NCBI RefSeq assembly: GCF_001649575.2 | Contig: NC_051446.1 | Coordinates: forward strand, 20,619,433 to 20,683,432 | Length of the DNA stretch: 64,000 nt | Direction of reading: 5' to 3' | From: Kryptolebias marmoratus | Taxonomy: Eukaryota > Chordata > Actinopteri > Cyprinodontiformes > Rivulidae | In this document: piece after piece, positions 1 through 13,100 of the stretch | Position numbering within the stretch: position 1 is the first letter of the stretch | Layout of the letters: each line of letters opens with the position of its first letter | Program-made: the position numbers and the translations under genes | Notes under the pieces: model-generated | Database searches by the model: none | Told to the model about the DNA's origin: nothing | What the model saw: the letters and a program-made list of their open reading frames with translations, nothing else

Positions 1-2774
1 TTTTCTGTTGGAAATCTATTTTAAATGAAGTTAAATAAATGAAGTCGTAGCACCCGCCTCCTGAATGAGCTGAATGTTTTCTACAAGAACAGCTAAAATA
101 ACACAGTCTGTAGAAGTAAGATTGTAAAAATAAAAAAACTGGAAAATGGCGTAAATGCTGACTCAGAAAGAACTGAAGTTAAATTTATTCCTTTATGAGG
201 TTTCTTTCCTCATAAACGCTTCCAGTGTATTGATTGTTTGCCCAAGCGCCTTCATGGCGGAAACGTTCGGCTTGTTGGGTTTTATCTCGAGCGGAGAAGC
301 GTGCGGTTGGAGTGGCTGAGCTCGGATCGCTTTCATTAGAAGCACCTTTTTAACTGCGTGGCGTCGGGGCTCTGATGATGTGAGTAAATGAGCCGCCTGC
401 TGCAGTGAGCCCACGGTTATCAGCCGACACGCTCTGCATGCTGATGGACGTGCTGCAGGCCAACCCCAACATGCGCTAATGGGTATTTTAGCTACTCCAG
501 AGCTGGATTTCACAATGACTTCTGAAATAAGAACAGAAGATAATGTGGTTTAGAGATAGAGCTGTGGCTTCGGAGCTGTTGTTAATGATGATGTCAGGAA
601 TAAGAGGCCATGTTCCTGTAAAAGTCAACAGGAAGCAGAAACGTAAAAGTTTGTTTGGTGTTTGAAAAGGTTGTTCGTTGTGGTCCAAATTCAACTTTTT
701 GATCCTGACAGAACTTTCACCTTTTTATTTATTTTTTTACGTGAGCCCGTTTTGGTCACGTTGATCAGTCAGGTCATGAGTGACACGTTCACCAAGTCAG
801 AGCCGGTCTGCAGTAAATGTTTCTAAATGTTTCCACCTGTTCTTTTTTTTTTTTTTAAGGGACTCAAGTGAGCCAGAAGAAGTTTTTGTGAAATTTAGTT
901 TTTAGGCTGAAGCTCTGACTCACAGAAGCCCAACTTTCCCATTAAATATATGATTGTTATTACTATTTCTGGTTGAATGTAAAAACTAGTCTGTTGTTAA
1001 TATTTTTAAAGTAAAAAACTAAACCAGGTTGCAGGTCCAACCATAATGTCTTCTGGATTATTAGAACCCAGAGTCCGTTTACTTCTGCTTTTATAAACCA
1101 GATAATAACTCTTTAATGTTTTATAATTATTAGTTTAGTGTTTTTGTTCATTTTATAGACTAATTAACTTTTAGGCTTGTTTAATCCTTCATTAACTAAA
1201 AACATGGCAAATTACACATTGATGATGATAACAGTTAATCTATGAAGTCTTTATACTGCGTTCCGTTTAGATCTGGGAATGTCATCCTGTTCGGCTTCAC
1301 CGAGTTCCAGCTGTTCAGTGACCAGGCTAACCACCATTAGCAGTACAGCTCGATAACGATGGATTTCTCTGCTTTCTGTGTGTTTAAACACTGACGCGGG
1401 TTGAACACTACTGTGTGTGGAGCTGTTTATTCCTGCAGTCAGCCATGTTGGATTTTGAGGTTGGGGCTGGTCGGGAATCTCCGACTTCGGGAGGCGTTCC
1501 GGTTCATTTTTCAGACTTGGAAGTTAGTCTCTGAGTTTAAAGCCAAACGGGACGCGGCGTTATTAATGTTTGTTCTTTATAAACCAGGTAGTGCTCAGCT
1601 GTGGTGCTTTCACATACAGGGGAAAAAATAGGATTTTTGAGTGTCAGATTGCCCTGTTAGCAGTGTTGCTACTCATCTGCCACCAGCTGATTGGTGCAGT
1701 TCTTTTTGACAAATATGTCAAAATTAAATCTTTTTGTGACCTAAAAGAACGATGATCTCACAGGCATATTAATGACCTACAGATTATTGATCATTTGTTT
1801 TATCCTTTAAATCTCCTTTTTAGGTTTCTTCTTGACTCCGTTTTTGTGTAACGCTAATTTTAGCACTTCAGCAGCGACGCAGCTCGGTTAACGGGGTAAT
1901 TTATTATTAAAACATCAATTTAAATATTGACCTGAATGTGGGCTGTCAGTGATATCCTCTCATCTCAGAGCTGCAAACTCCATGATGTGATTAACTGTGT
2001 TGTTCTCCTTAATCAAGTCAGACGTCTTGTTTTACAGCGTTGTCACATAAATTTTCTGTTAGAAAGTAAATTACCAGGAGAAGTAATCGATAATAAATCT
2101 GAGAGGACTACGGGGCTCGGCGCTCCTGGAAGATTAAATTGATTCAGGCATGTAGGAGAACCACGGCGTCGCCCCGACCTTCAGACGCTCACATCTGATC
2201 TGGAAGTGTTGGGAAAACATCTCCACTTGGCAGCGAGGCGTTCCGAATCCAAAACGGCTCCGTCGGGGGAGGGAGGTTTTTCCATGCGGAAGAACAAACC
2301 GTCAGAGTGCTGTGTTCCGATTCCAATCCCAGCATTTGGTCCCACAATATGTTTCCCCACCAGGAAAAACACGCTGTTGACAATAACACCCGTCAGATCG
2401 CAGCCAAACGAGATGCTGGCAGATTCACACCATTTGGTTACTTTTGCTCGTCGTCTGCTGCTTTAATGACTGCTGAGACAAAAGATGGAAAACTTGCTGG
2501 CAGCAGAATTATAATTATAATAAAATGGTGATTATTCTGAAAATGATTGGAAACTTGTCAGGGGATTTAAATAATCCAGAATATCTAATTGTAATATTTT
2601 GGTATTCTGGGTCCACTCTCGTTAGTTTACTTTTATTTATTTAATTATTCTTTTGTTTTATTTTTTTTATTTATGCTTTTTTTATTTAAAATGTGCTCAT
2701 AAATCTTTGTAATTTGAAATTACCTGCATCATAGTGGTCATTAAACCTAATCCTAATCTGAAATGAAAGGCCTG

Positions 2775-3185
2775 ACATTCCTTGAAAGAATGCATATCAC
2801 CCGCTGCCTTTCATTTTCAGAGTTTTAAGGTAAGCTCATGTTTTGTAAGAAGGAACAGATTTATTTTTGTTTTTCGGTCCAACCTTGTGAAGGACTTCAT
2901 TCACCGACGCTGTGAGATCTCAGCAGATCTGTTGGAGCTTGAAGGATGTCCTGAGAGGGACTCTCAGCTACTACCACGCCAGATTTTAGCTCAATATCTG
3001 TAAAACTGACTGAGTTGTAGCCCTTTCTGTGTTTAAGATTAACTGCCTGTGGCGGCCATCTTGAATAGGGTTGCCTCTAATAGTTAATCACAAATTAGAT
3101 TTTGTTAAAATCTTTAATGGTTCAGGAGATATTTTGCTAACGTTTGCAGACATCATCGCTGCCTTCAGCAGCGGGCGATGAGAAA
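2775..3185 (+). repeat. Dispersed repeat family copy (CCATCTTGA family)
   Basis: Starts with a block around ATTCCTTGAAAGAATGCATA, continues through the shared core (CTCAGCTACTACCACGCCAG, TTAGCTCAATATCTGTAAAA, GGCGGCCATCTTGAAT at 3051) and ends near a degraded AGATATTTTGCTAAC. The same ordered blocks recur at least eight more times in this window. No coding capacity is seen. It is probably a non-autonomous mobile or amplifying element; the class is unknown to me. Confidence 0.75.
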
Positions 3186-3479
3186 CAGAACGATTTCTTT
3201 CAGCTTCATGTTTTCTGTTTGCTTTTTTGAAGAAATCTGGTGTCTCATGAGGCGCTACGTCTCAATAAAATGAGCTTTTAATCAGGGGAAAAAAAAGGCT
3301 CTCTAATTATAAAGCCACAACCTTGGATGTAAAGGAAGTGGGACAACAAGTTGGCAGTCGTGATAAAGACGAGCGGGCGCCTCTTTTTTTATCTCTGCTG
3401 ATCGCCCCAAACGTCCCTTCAGCCTCACCCTCTGTTGCAGGAGGTTAAACAGGAAATAAATACACATAATGAGGTGTGA

Positions 3480-4255
3480 TATTGTGAGAATTCGTGATGG
3501 TGCACAGAGAATGTGTTGAGGATTACTCTCAGCAACTACCACACTAGATGTAGCTTAGTATTTGTAAATTTGACTGAGCTGTAGCCATTTTTGTGTTTGC
3601 TAATGTTATTTAGCAAACCATCTTGAGTTGGGTCAACTCCAGAAGTTAAGCAGTTGTAGATCTACATCGAATGATTACTTTCTGAGAGTTTCATCTAAGT
3701 TCTGCCAGTGGTTCATGAGATATTTTGCTAACAGACAGTCATACGGTTGACCCTAGCAGTTAATGCCAAGGTTTTAAGCAAAAATATTGCACAATGTGTT
3801 CTGTGTTTTCTAAGGTGAGTTGGCTGCGGAGGCCATCTTGAATTGGGTTTACTCCAAACATTAATGAGTTGTAGCTGTACATCCAATGACTACTTTCTGC
3901 AAGTTCCAACAAAATCCGTCCGGTGGTTCACGAGATATTTTGCTAACAGACAGACACGGTTGACTTCAAAGTTAGCAAAGTTTTAAAGACAGATGTCACC
4001 TGATCAGTTCATGCTCAGAGTATGTGTTGGGGATGACTCTCAGCTACTATCACATCAAGTTTTAGCCCAATATCTGTAAAATCGACTGATGTGTAGCTAT
4101 TTTTGTGTATCTTAGCTGTGGCGGCCATCTTGAATGGGGTTTAGTCCAAGAGTTTCATTTAAATCCTTCTACTGGTTAATGGGATAAGTCTTCACACAGA
4201 CACTGGCAAAAACATTGTCACTTTTTGCCTTCGGCGATAACTCATTTGTTATCCT
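3480..4255 (+). repeat. Tandem cluster of three dispersed-repeat units
   Basis: Three successive partial units of roughly 200-300 bases share the blocks GTGTTGGGGATGACTCTCAG, CCATCTTGA (about 3619, 3833 and 4124), ACATCCAATGACTACTTTCT and GAGATATTTTGCTAACAGAC. The last unit ends in GGCAAAAACATTGTCAC. The units differ by point changes and small gaps, so the tandem duplication is not recent. Confidence 0.75.
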
Positions 4256-5769
4256 TCTAAAAAAGAAAAATGAACCCACATTGAATGGCCTCATTCCTAC
4301 CCCCCCGTGTTGTTATTTATAATTGCTCCACTTCCTGCTCCTCCTCCTGACATCATACTGTCAGACTCTTCTTAGCCGACAGGAACAGATCGTAGAAAAG
4401 CCAAACAGAAGTCATCTCTGAATTGCTTTCTTGTTTACTTTGTGCACAAGCTGTCCCCTCTTTTCCAAACACTCCAAAGCGGAGTGGAGCGATTCGCATA
4501 CGGTTGATGTTGGATGCTTAAAAAAAAAAAAAGCTTTGTTTTCTGCAAAGAGGGGGCGAGGAGGGAGGGATCAGCACAGAAACAGGAAAAGGATTTGATC
4601 ATCAGATCTGTCGTCCCCAGAGAGGGAAAACACCTTCTGAACGCGCTCAGACACTCCCGCCCTGCTCAGCTTTTTTCTTCCTCGCTGCCTGGGATGAGTG
4701 AGCGGAAGACGTCGAGGCAGACGGCAGATTTTAGGGACATCTGGCTTTGTTTGATTCGTACCTCAAAACCAAGAACTGCTTTTAATTGCTGCGGCTCCCA
4801 TTAAGGCGGTCGTTTCAAAGCAGATCTGACACTTCGAGCCATCATCGTCCAACTTGGCTGAAAGCACAACAGGAAATAAATAAATAGCTTTTTTTGTTTG
4901 TTTGCTTTCCAGGGCATTACCGCTGCTGTCACATCCAGCAGCTGGGCCTCAGCAGGGAACTAGTTAGCTGCTTAGTTAGTCAGAGAGATGCCCTCAGCTG
5001 ATTACTGCTGGCTAGTTATCACGTGAGGCCACGCAGGCAAAACACTCGGTCCTTTTTTTTTCCCGGAAAAGCAGCAAGAACTCCCACGTCTCTGCGGGAT
5101 TGTTTTCATTATCAGCCAGCGGGGGTTTGATGCTTTGAGCCGCTGAGGAGAAAGGTGAAGCGAGGGCTGCTTTCAGAGCCTCTCCTCTCGCGTTGTTGAT
5201 GCAATCGTATCTGGGTGGAGTCTTGATTTAAAAAAAAAAAAAAAAACCAACCCAGCGTGCTCCGGGCCACACATTTCTCCCTGCATTCCTGTGTCTGTAA
5301 TTGGTTATTGTCGACGCGTCTACGGGGGCGGGAGGGTGGAAGCTGCGAGGGGAGGGGATGGAATAAAAATGGGGTGTGGATTTATTTTTCACTTCGAGCT
5401 ATAATCATATACATCCAGCTATATGCTCACAGGTGTCGGAGCGCACCCTCCGGCCCTCTTCAAGGGGAATTTTTGAACACGTTTTTCATTTGCATGTGTC
5501 CAATTAGGTTTCCTCGAAGTCCTGCTGGGCTCTTGGTGGCAGGGGGGGGTCTGATTTCTTGGATCTCCTCTCTCTCCTCTCTAAAGCGTGCACGGTTTGC
5601 CAGAGACGACAGGGATCTGCCAGCATGGCTGCATTTGTGTCCTCAACTCGGTTTTTTTGGGGGGCTTAATTTTTTTGCCAAGAGTGAAATATAAACCGAC
5701 AGAGTAAAGGTGGTTTGATGTAAGCTTTATCTTATATTATTATTTAATCTAAACCAAGACATTTTGATT

Positions 5770-6160
5770 TGAACACCTTGCATTCCTTGAAAAAATACAC
5801 ATCACCCGACTCCTTTTATGCCAGTTTTAGACGAATATCTGTAAACCTAGCCGAGTTGAAGCCATTTTTGTTTTGTTTTCTAAGGTCAGTTGTCGGCGGT
5901 GGCCGTAGCGCTCAGACTGTGTTGGGGATGACTCTCAGCTACTACTACACCAAATTAGAGCTAAATACCATTAAAATTGACTTATCACCGACTTATCACC
6001 ATTTTTTGTTTTTAAACTCAGCTGGCTGTGGATTGGGTTGACCTCAAAGGTTTATCAGTTGCAAGTGTGCCTATTTGGATTATTTTTACAAGTTTCATTG
6101 AAATTTGTCGAACGTTTTGTCAACAGACATGCACGCAAACTTCTCTTGGCGACGATAAAT
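5770..6160 (+). repeat. Dispersed repeat family copy
   Basis: Begins with CATTCCTTGAAAAAATACAC, carries the GTGTTGGGGATGACTCTCAG and TAGAGCTAAATACCATTAAA blocks and ends near TTTTGTCAACAGACATGCA. It lacks an intact CCATCTTGA core because of local deletion (GCTGGCTGTGGATTGGGTTG). Confidence 0.65.
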
Positions 6161-9100
6161 ATGAAGGCGTTTTAAACCATCAACTGCTAAAGCAAAACGT
6201 ACTGAATCCTCAGATTTTAGTCTAAATTTAACCAAAGAAGATTTTCTGACTTGATTAGCTTGGTAAAAAAAAGAGCAGCAAAGGTGGAAACAGTTGTTAG
6301 TTGCTCTCCTGCCGACGTCGTTTTTAAACCGAACACATTCGGATTGTTTTAACGAGCTCCTATTTTAGCCCTCTGAATCCTCCTCAGAGATTTAAAGCAG
6401 CTCAAACTTTAATGTTTCTCGGTTTCTTTACATCGGTCTGGATGCGGTCCAGTCACCAGGGGAAAGGGTTGCCATGTTACCTTTCTAGAAATCTGGGATA
6501 AAAACACCACATTAACATTTCTCTGGCATGGATACGCATTACTGGAATATCTCCAAGTCAAACAAGCTTAATTTTCTCCTCCATCTTCTCATTTACTGAT
6601 GGTTCGTAAAAGGCTATGTTTACCTGAAGCCCTGCTAATTTAACCAAGACTTTTAGGAACTAAACAGTGAGTTTTCACAACAAAACAGTGTTTTCAGAAA
6701 GGATTTATGGTCATCTAAAGGTAAAAACAGAAGTAGTTTCACAATAAAGTTGTGGCGTGATTATCCATAACAAAGTCTGTCCTGTTGGATTCAATAGTTT
6801 CTAACTTTGTGAAAAACAGACCCTCTCATTACACATATTGGCTTTTTTTTTTTTTTGATAAATTGTGAGATATTCTGACCTTTGTTTATTGAGTTTGGAC
6901 TCCGGCTCGTTCCTAATTAGGTAGTCGTGCCTTGAGCGTCACTGTCTGGTTGAATGTGAGGTCTGATGTAGATTTTGTCGTCTCTACCCGTCCTCGAGGC
7001 CCCCGCCAAGTCCTCCTGTAGTTGACTGCGCGCCGGCCGGGATAACATGACCTCTATGTGCCGACAGCGTCTGTGTCAATAAAAATTTCTGTTCAAAAAC
7101 AAAAGATGAGAAAAAACAAGGATTCTTGTTTTGAGGAAATGAGATTTGACAAACCAGCGCATCGTCACCACGGCTTCGGGTGGAGAGTAAAACCAAAGGA
7201 TTGTGGCGTAAAGCTGATTAAACGTTTGTAGGAAGAAGAGTGTGCTCGTTTCAAAACAGTCATTCTATTTGTTGTTTCTAAAAATATCCTAGAAGTGTCT
7301 TCGTGCACAGGAAAGTGAAGAAAATCCTCCAAGTTGCTGCAGTTCTATGCCAGGCCTGTACGTAGCGCTGTAACGCCGCGCTGGGTGTGAAACGTAAACA
7401 CAAGAAGAAGAAGCAGAGGAAGAGGAGGAGGTCACCCTCGGGTCTTAGGTTAGATTAGAGGCGGGGCTGTGATGTCATCGCGTTCAAAACGCCGCTCATG
7501 TGGGGATGAAACGATTAAAAAAACGGTTTTGGAAAAACAGCAGAAGAACATTTTGAATTGAACCTTTTTGTGTGTCTATCTGCTGACTGAGCTCTCCTCA
7601 TATTGATGGTTTATAGTAATATTTTCTGCTTTATTTGTACTTCAGTTCTCACACGGATCTGTCAGAAAGTTTTCTATGATTTAAACATCTTGTTGCTGAA
7701 CTCAGACGTGTTAAACTGAATTCAGAGGCCATGTTAAAGATATAAGCTGCCATGTTTGAATGTTAGTGTCGGCGCGGCTCCATATATCTGTTTAGTACCT
7801 TTTTATTTTTTTCTAAATCACAAAGTAAACAAGCAAGCAGTTGTGCTGAAACATCACTGTTTCCTACTTCGGAAAGTTCTCTTTTTTTCATACATTTCCT
7901 CACACCAGGTCTCTGATTTGAAGGTGTCTTAAGTGGTTTGCCTTCTTGATTGCTGACATTTAGTTTCTCCGAGCCGGGTCGATGGATTCGTGCTGCTGCT
8001 GAGCGGCGCTCCGCTCAATAAGGGGCAGGAGGCGATTGTTGGCTTTGAAATGTCAGCCTCTGGGGGCGCCTGTACTGTAACACCAACGAGAGCAGCCATT
8101 TTTACCTTTCTGCCCCTCCCTCCCTGAACTGATTGCTGTTGACGTGTTTTTAATCGATTCGGGCTGATGCGTCTCGCAGTGCTGCTCCTTTTGTTCGCTC
8201 GAACCATCAGAAGGACTCCGTGGTGATGGTGAAGCGTCGCACGAGCTGCTTTGCTGCTCCTGATGTGTTCAAAGCGAAGTTTTAGAGACAAATAAGCTCG
8301 GCTGAGTCCTGCCAGCCGCTGTTTGAGTCACATCAGCTGATTGGCAGCCGCTCTGATGTCACTTGTTTTTGTGGGGCGACTGCAGGTCACGGGCTGATCT
8401 GTATCCCTTTTCCTGTCAGATTTTACCCCAAATAAAACCTGTCAATCCCGAACTGTAAATCTCAGAGTAACTGTTTCTTCATGTTCGGTTTACTGCTGGA
8501 AATGATATTAATCCTCGACTCCTTTATCTCATATTTGTCTCCAAAACCATAACAAAGAAACGCTGATGTCAAAATAAAACAATTCTGCCGTTCATCATCA
8601 TTCCATTAAGCATATTTCGGAGCCTTTGCTTGGAGTTGGAGTGAAATAAACAGCACTGCTGCCAACACAACCCAGTCGTCTGCCTTGGTGCTTATATTTA
8701 ACAGTTTCACATGTTTCTGTGTGAAATCTGCCAGTTTTTGGTGGGAGGCTAATAAATAATGCATCAAAAGCATGACGGCACCCACCGCGGCCAAGATGGT
8801 AAGACGTCGACACGGTTGGGGGACATCTTTATCACAGATATCGTTGTTTTATGGCGTTCCCCTCAACCAAATGCAGGTTTGACTCGAGATACTTTCGGGC
8901 CACTTTCCCGTTTGTTCCCAGCTAGCCGATGAGGTTTTAATCCTCCGAATTCAGTGTGATTTTGGTGGATCTTGGGTCCCTCTGTGCTCTGCCAGGGCTG
9001 CCTCTTGTCTAAACACTCCTGACCCGTTTCGAAATGAGTCCGCCTTTTGTTCCTGCGTGGTACTCTCAGTTCTAGAGGAACAAAAAGTGCCATTGTCTTT

Positions 9101-9689
9101 AACTGCTGGGGCTGGGATAGAAGTAATCTGCAGGCGTAGAGCTGCCACGGGATTGGATTAATCCAGATTCCGTATTAATGATAGTTTAATCCCTGCTTCT
9201 TTTTTTTTGACCCTCTGGAGAGGCTGACATAGCATCTCTGTTGTTATTTGCTTGTGGAATGACACAGATTTATTTATTTATTTTTAAAAATGAAAGGGAT
9301 TGTTTTTGGCTTATGTGATGAGAGGAACAGTATCCAGTTCTGGTTTAATGCTGTGAAGTAAAGATGGACCCGTCAGAACCTCCGGTCCATCTGTGTCAGA
9401 CGCACCCAGAGAGCCACGATTCAAGCGAAGGTTTTATTAGGTTAAAGCTGATTCAGCGTTGCTTCCGCTTTTATAATCAGACTAATTCTTTGTGCCAATT
9501 TACCCGTTCATACATCAAAACCTTTGGCTGAATCAGCTGTGGTGTCAAGTGACTTTTAAAGTTTGTAACGTTTAAACTTTTTAAATCATTTCACTTTAAT
9601 TACAGATATTTTCCTTGTAGGAGTAAAAGAGTTCTGTTATTTCTCTTCAATCTACATCAGCATACCTGCTCTGTTTTTGTCTTCTTACA

Positions 9690-10140
9690 CTAATTATAGC
9701 TTTCAGCTATTGTTTTGTTATTTTAGCAAAATTTTGCTACATTTAACTTTTAGCTACTGTTTTGCTCTTTTTTGTATTTAGCTAATTATATTTAATTTGA
9801 GCACATTTTTTGCTGCATTTAGCTTTTAGCTGAGGTTTTTCAAATTTTATCTTGTGCTACATTTTTGTCTTAAAATGAAGTTTTTAGCTACTTTTGCTAT
9901 TTTTTGTTTTTAACTAGTTTTGCTCATTTTAGTTGTTTGCAACAGTTCAGCTAAATTTACCTTTTAGCTGCTGCTTAGCCAGTTTTAACTTTTAGTTACT
10001 GTTCTGCTAATTTAAGCTACTAGCTATTGTTTCATTAATTTAACCTTTTAACTACAAATGTCAAATTTTTACTTTTCGCTACGGTTTTGTTAATTCTAGC
10101 TTTCAGCTCCTGTTTGGCTCATTTTAGCTCATGTTTCCCT
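9690..10140 (+). repeat. A/T-rich TTTTAGCTACTGTTTTGCT minisatellite
   Basis: About ten imperfect repeats of a 35-45 base unit built on TTTTAGCTACTGTTTTGCTAA and its variants (AGCTTTCAGCTATTG, AACTTTTAGCTACTG, ACCTTTTAGCTGCTG and others). Units are strongly diverged and uneven in length. No coding function is apparent. Confidence 0.7.
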
Positions 10141-13100
10141 AACGTTACCAGACTCAGCAGTCATTCAGCGCCCAGTTTCCACAGAAATGGGTTTTCTGTT
10201 TGATTCTGTCGTCTCTGATCGTCCCTGCCTCCACCTTCACCACCTTTCCTCTGCCGTGCCTCGGCAGGTAAACGCACTAATCTCATGCTAAAGAAGCACG
10301 AGAAGCGAGCGATGGTGCACAGCGTGCCGCGGGGGGAAATGATGGGGATTCTCCAAGGAGTGCCTCGAGAAGCTGCTCTTTGTTCATCACAGAGGGATGC
10401 AGAGGTAGATAAGATGGATGTGAAATCCATCACAGCTGCTGGCTTGGCATGGTGATCACTGAACACCCCCTCCTTCTCGAGCAGAACCCCTTCTACACTT
10501 TATCTGTGCTCCTCAGAGCTGTGCACGTGCAGCCTTTGTTTACATCTCCTTACAAAAACCCACATCGGTAATCCTCGGGACACTCAGACGAGCTAACATC
10601 CTTTTAATAAGGCTAAGCCCGATACTTGAGATTCTGACGGCAGCAGCAGTCAGGAGGCTTCGGCGGTTCGTTCGCTTTAATCAACGTCGAGCTGCTTCGC
10701 TTGTTTAAAACGGAGCGGAAATCAGAGGCTTTTGTAGAAGGTTCATCAACAGAAATCTGTGATCATCTGTGATTATGTGCTGCCTGCTCACATCCTGTTC
10801 TAAGATGTGTTTTTCTGAACAGTCTGATAAATAACAAAAAAAGAAATTGGACCATTTTTTTTTTTGCTTTGAGATCACTATCATGCACACAAAAAACAGT
10901 TAATCGGTTCAGCTACTTGGCTCAATAAGCCTGTATTTTTATTTGCTAATTGAAGATTTTGAAAATAGTTGACTTTTTGCAGACCTTAAGAGCAAATCTA
11001 CACAATGCTGTAAAGAAAAAGGGGTGTCTCTGTGGCTGAAGTTAAACTGTGTTTTGGGATCATATTATACTTTATAAATGTCTTGTTTGAATAGGTGCAG
11101 AATTGATCTTTAGTCCTTAATAATGCTTATTTAGGTTGAAGCCTCATTTGTTAATATTATTACTATAAAAAAAGCTCTTTTATCAAATGGAAAATAATCA
11201 ACAAACCAAAAGCTGCCATGAAAGGAGCTTTCTTTGCATTTGATGAAACCTGTGGTTCAGTGTCTTGCAAGACTTTTGCATCAGGAAATGCTGATCAAAC
11301 TGTAAGCTCTTGTGATTAGTGGACAGTCTGGTTAACCCTTCGAGCCACAGGGCTTGAACGATCAGATTTACTGAAAACAAAGAGAAAGAACGGTTCAGGT
11401 TGATTAGACCTACATCCATTCTGGATATCCTCACCATCAGATTATTACCTTTGATTTTTGGCAAGTACATTAAAGTTTGCAGCCTTCCATTATTTCATCA
11501 GAGATCTGAATGATTAATTGTATCTAATGTATCAGACCAGACGAATAAATCTCACCTGTCCGTGGAGCCTGAGTTCATATATCAGTTTCATCTGCAGAAT
11601 TGATCATGGCAGTCCTACAGCAAAGCCTTTAAAATGTAACATTATCTTGAATCAGCAGTCTTTGGTTGCACGTGGAGGAAATCGATGGTGTCGCTGCTCG
11701 AGTGTGACGTCCCATCCATCAGTCCGACTGCTGACTGGGGCAGCGACTGGAGATGATCTGCTGAATGGCCAGTTTTCCTGTTACCTGTTAAAGATGGAGA
11801 CGAAGCAGCTCCTGATTTCCCTCAGGTTTATTCTAACTCGGGTAGAAAATGGATTACAATAAAACAACAGATTTGCATCTATAATCTGAGCTCCTGGATG
11901 GGGGGAAATCCAAAAGGAAATCAATTTTTCTTTAATCTCTTTTCAGTTCTCTGTTGTTTTTTTGATGCAAATGGGACTCCATTCGCCCTCCCAGACGAAC
12001 CTCCTGTATGTTTCATGTTCGTCAGTCATGCTGCAGAGTATTTACACAACTGCTTCCTGGAGGGAGTGATACAAAGTCTCCGTCTGATGACTAGATTGCA
12101 GCAAGTTCTCATGGGAAGGCCGGCCTTTAGCTCAGCTGAAGTGGAGCCTTTGAAGAAAAAGATACACAAAGAGGGCTTTTTTTTCCAGGCGTGGCCAGTC
12201 GGTGTTTTTAAGTCCATGATGTTGCCCTGTAAATCATCCACATCCTGTTGATTCAGGTTTACAGCATGTTCTTCCTATGAGCTTTCACTTCCTGTCCCAG
12301 ACAGACTTTGTTCAGAAAGCAAAAAAAAAAAGGAGGTTGGCCACTTGGAGCGGAGGGGATCAGCACTGAGCAACACCGGTTATCTTCTTTAAACATAATG
12401 TTCTGCCGGCTTTCAAGCCAACGTTAATTTAAGACCTGCCACCCATTTGGGCATTTTTGCAGACCGAGCGCACGTGGCAACAGCCCCTTCAGCAGGACAA
12501 CAGTGGACTTTGTCTTTACACAGAAGACCGAAGACTTGGATCAGGTTGCCTGACTCCCTCTAAGTGTTTGACACCTCAAGAGTCGAGCCCCATATTTCCA
12601 TTCGAGGCTAAAAGGAAAGTTAATGTGCATATTATCGCGCCGTCATTAGGCAGACAAATATGTGTTCATGTTGTTCAAGATTTACATTTCGCTCCATTAA
12701 CGGCGGCGATTCTCTAAGAAAACAAACATTTTATTCCTCTCTGATATCGCATGTGTGTAATGAAGCATGGCTAAAGGCTGTTTTTTTTTTTTTTTTTTTG
12801 TTCTTTTTCCACACTAAGTAAATGGTTTGGCATTTTTCCTGCAATTTTATTACAAGTCACACAGATCCTTGGCTTGTTAGGGCGAGATGCACCAACAAAT
12901 AAACGCCACTTTGCTCTCTAATCTGGTCTAATGCTCACACATGAGGGGCTGCAGAGACCAGATCTGTGTTTATTAGCCAGAGCCGTTGGACTTTCCAGGA
13001 AGAGACCCAAAGCTGGTCCAATTACGGCTGTTTTCCCACCGCTGTGTCCCTTTTTGTTTTTGGACTGCCCCTTCTGTCTCTGACTCCTCTGTTGTCTTTC

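Noticed and set aside
5257..5694. A 145-codon + strand open frame
   Set aside because: Low-complexity composition, no recognisable domain, no plausible start context; length is within chance for a GC-richer stretch.
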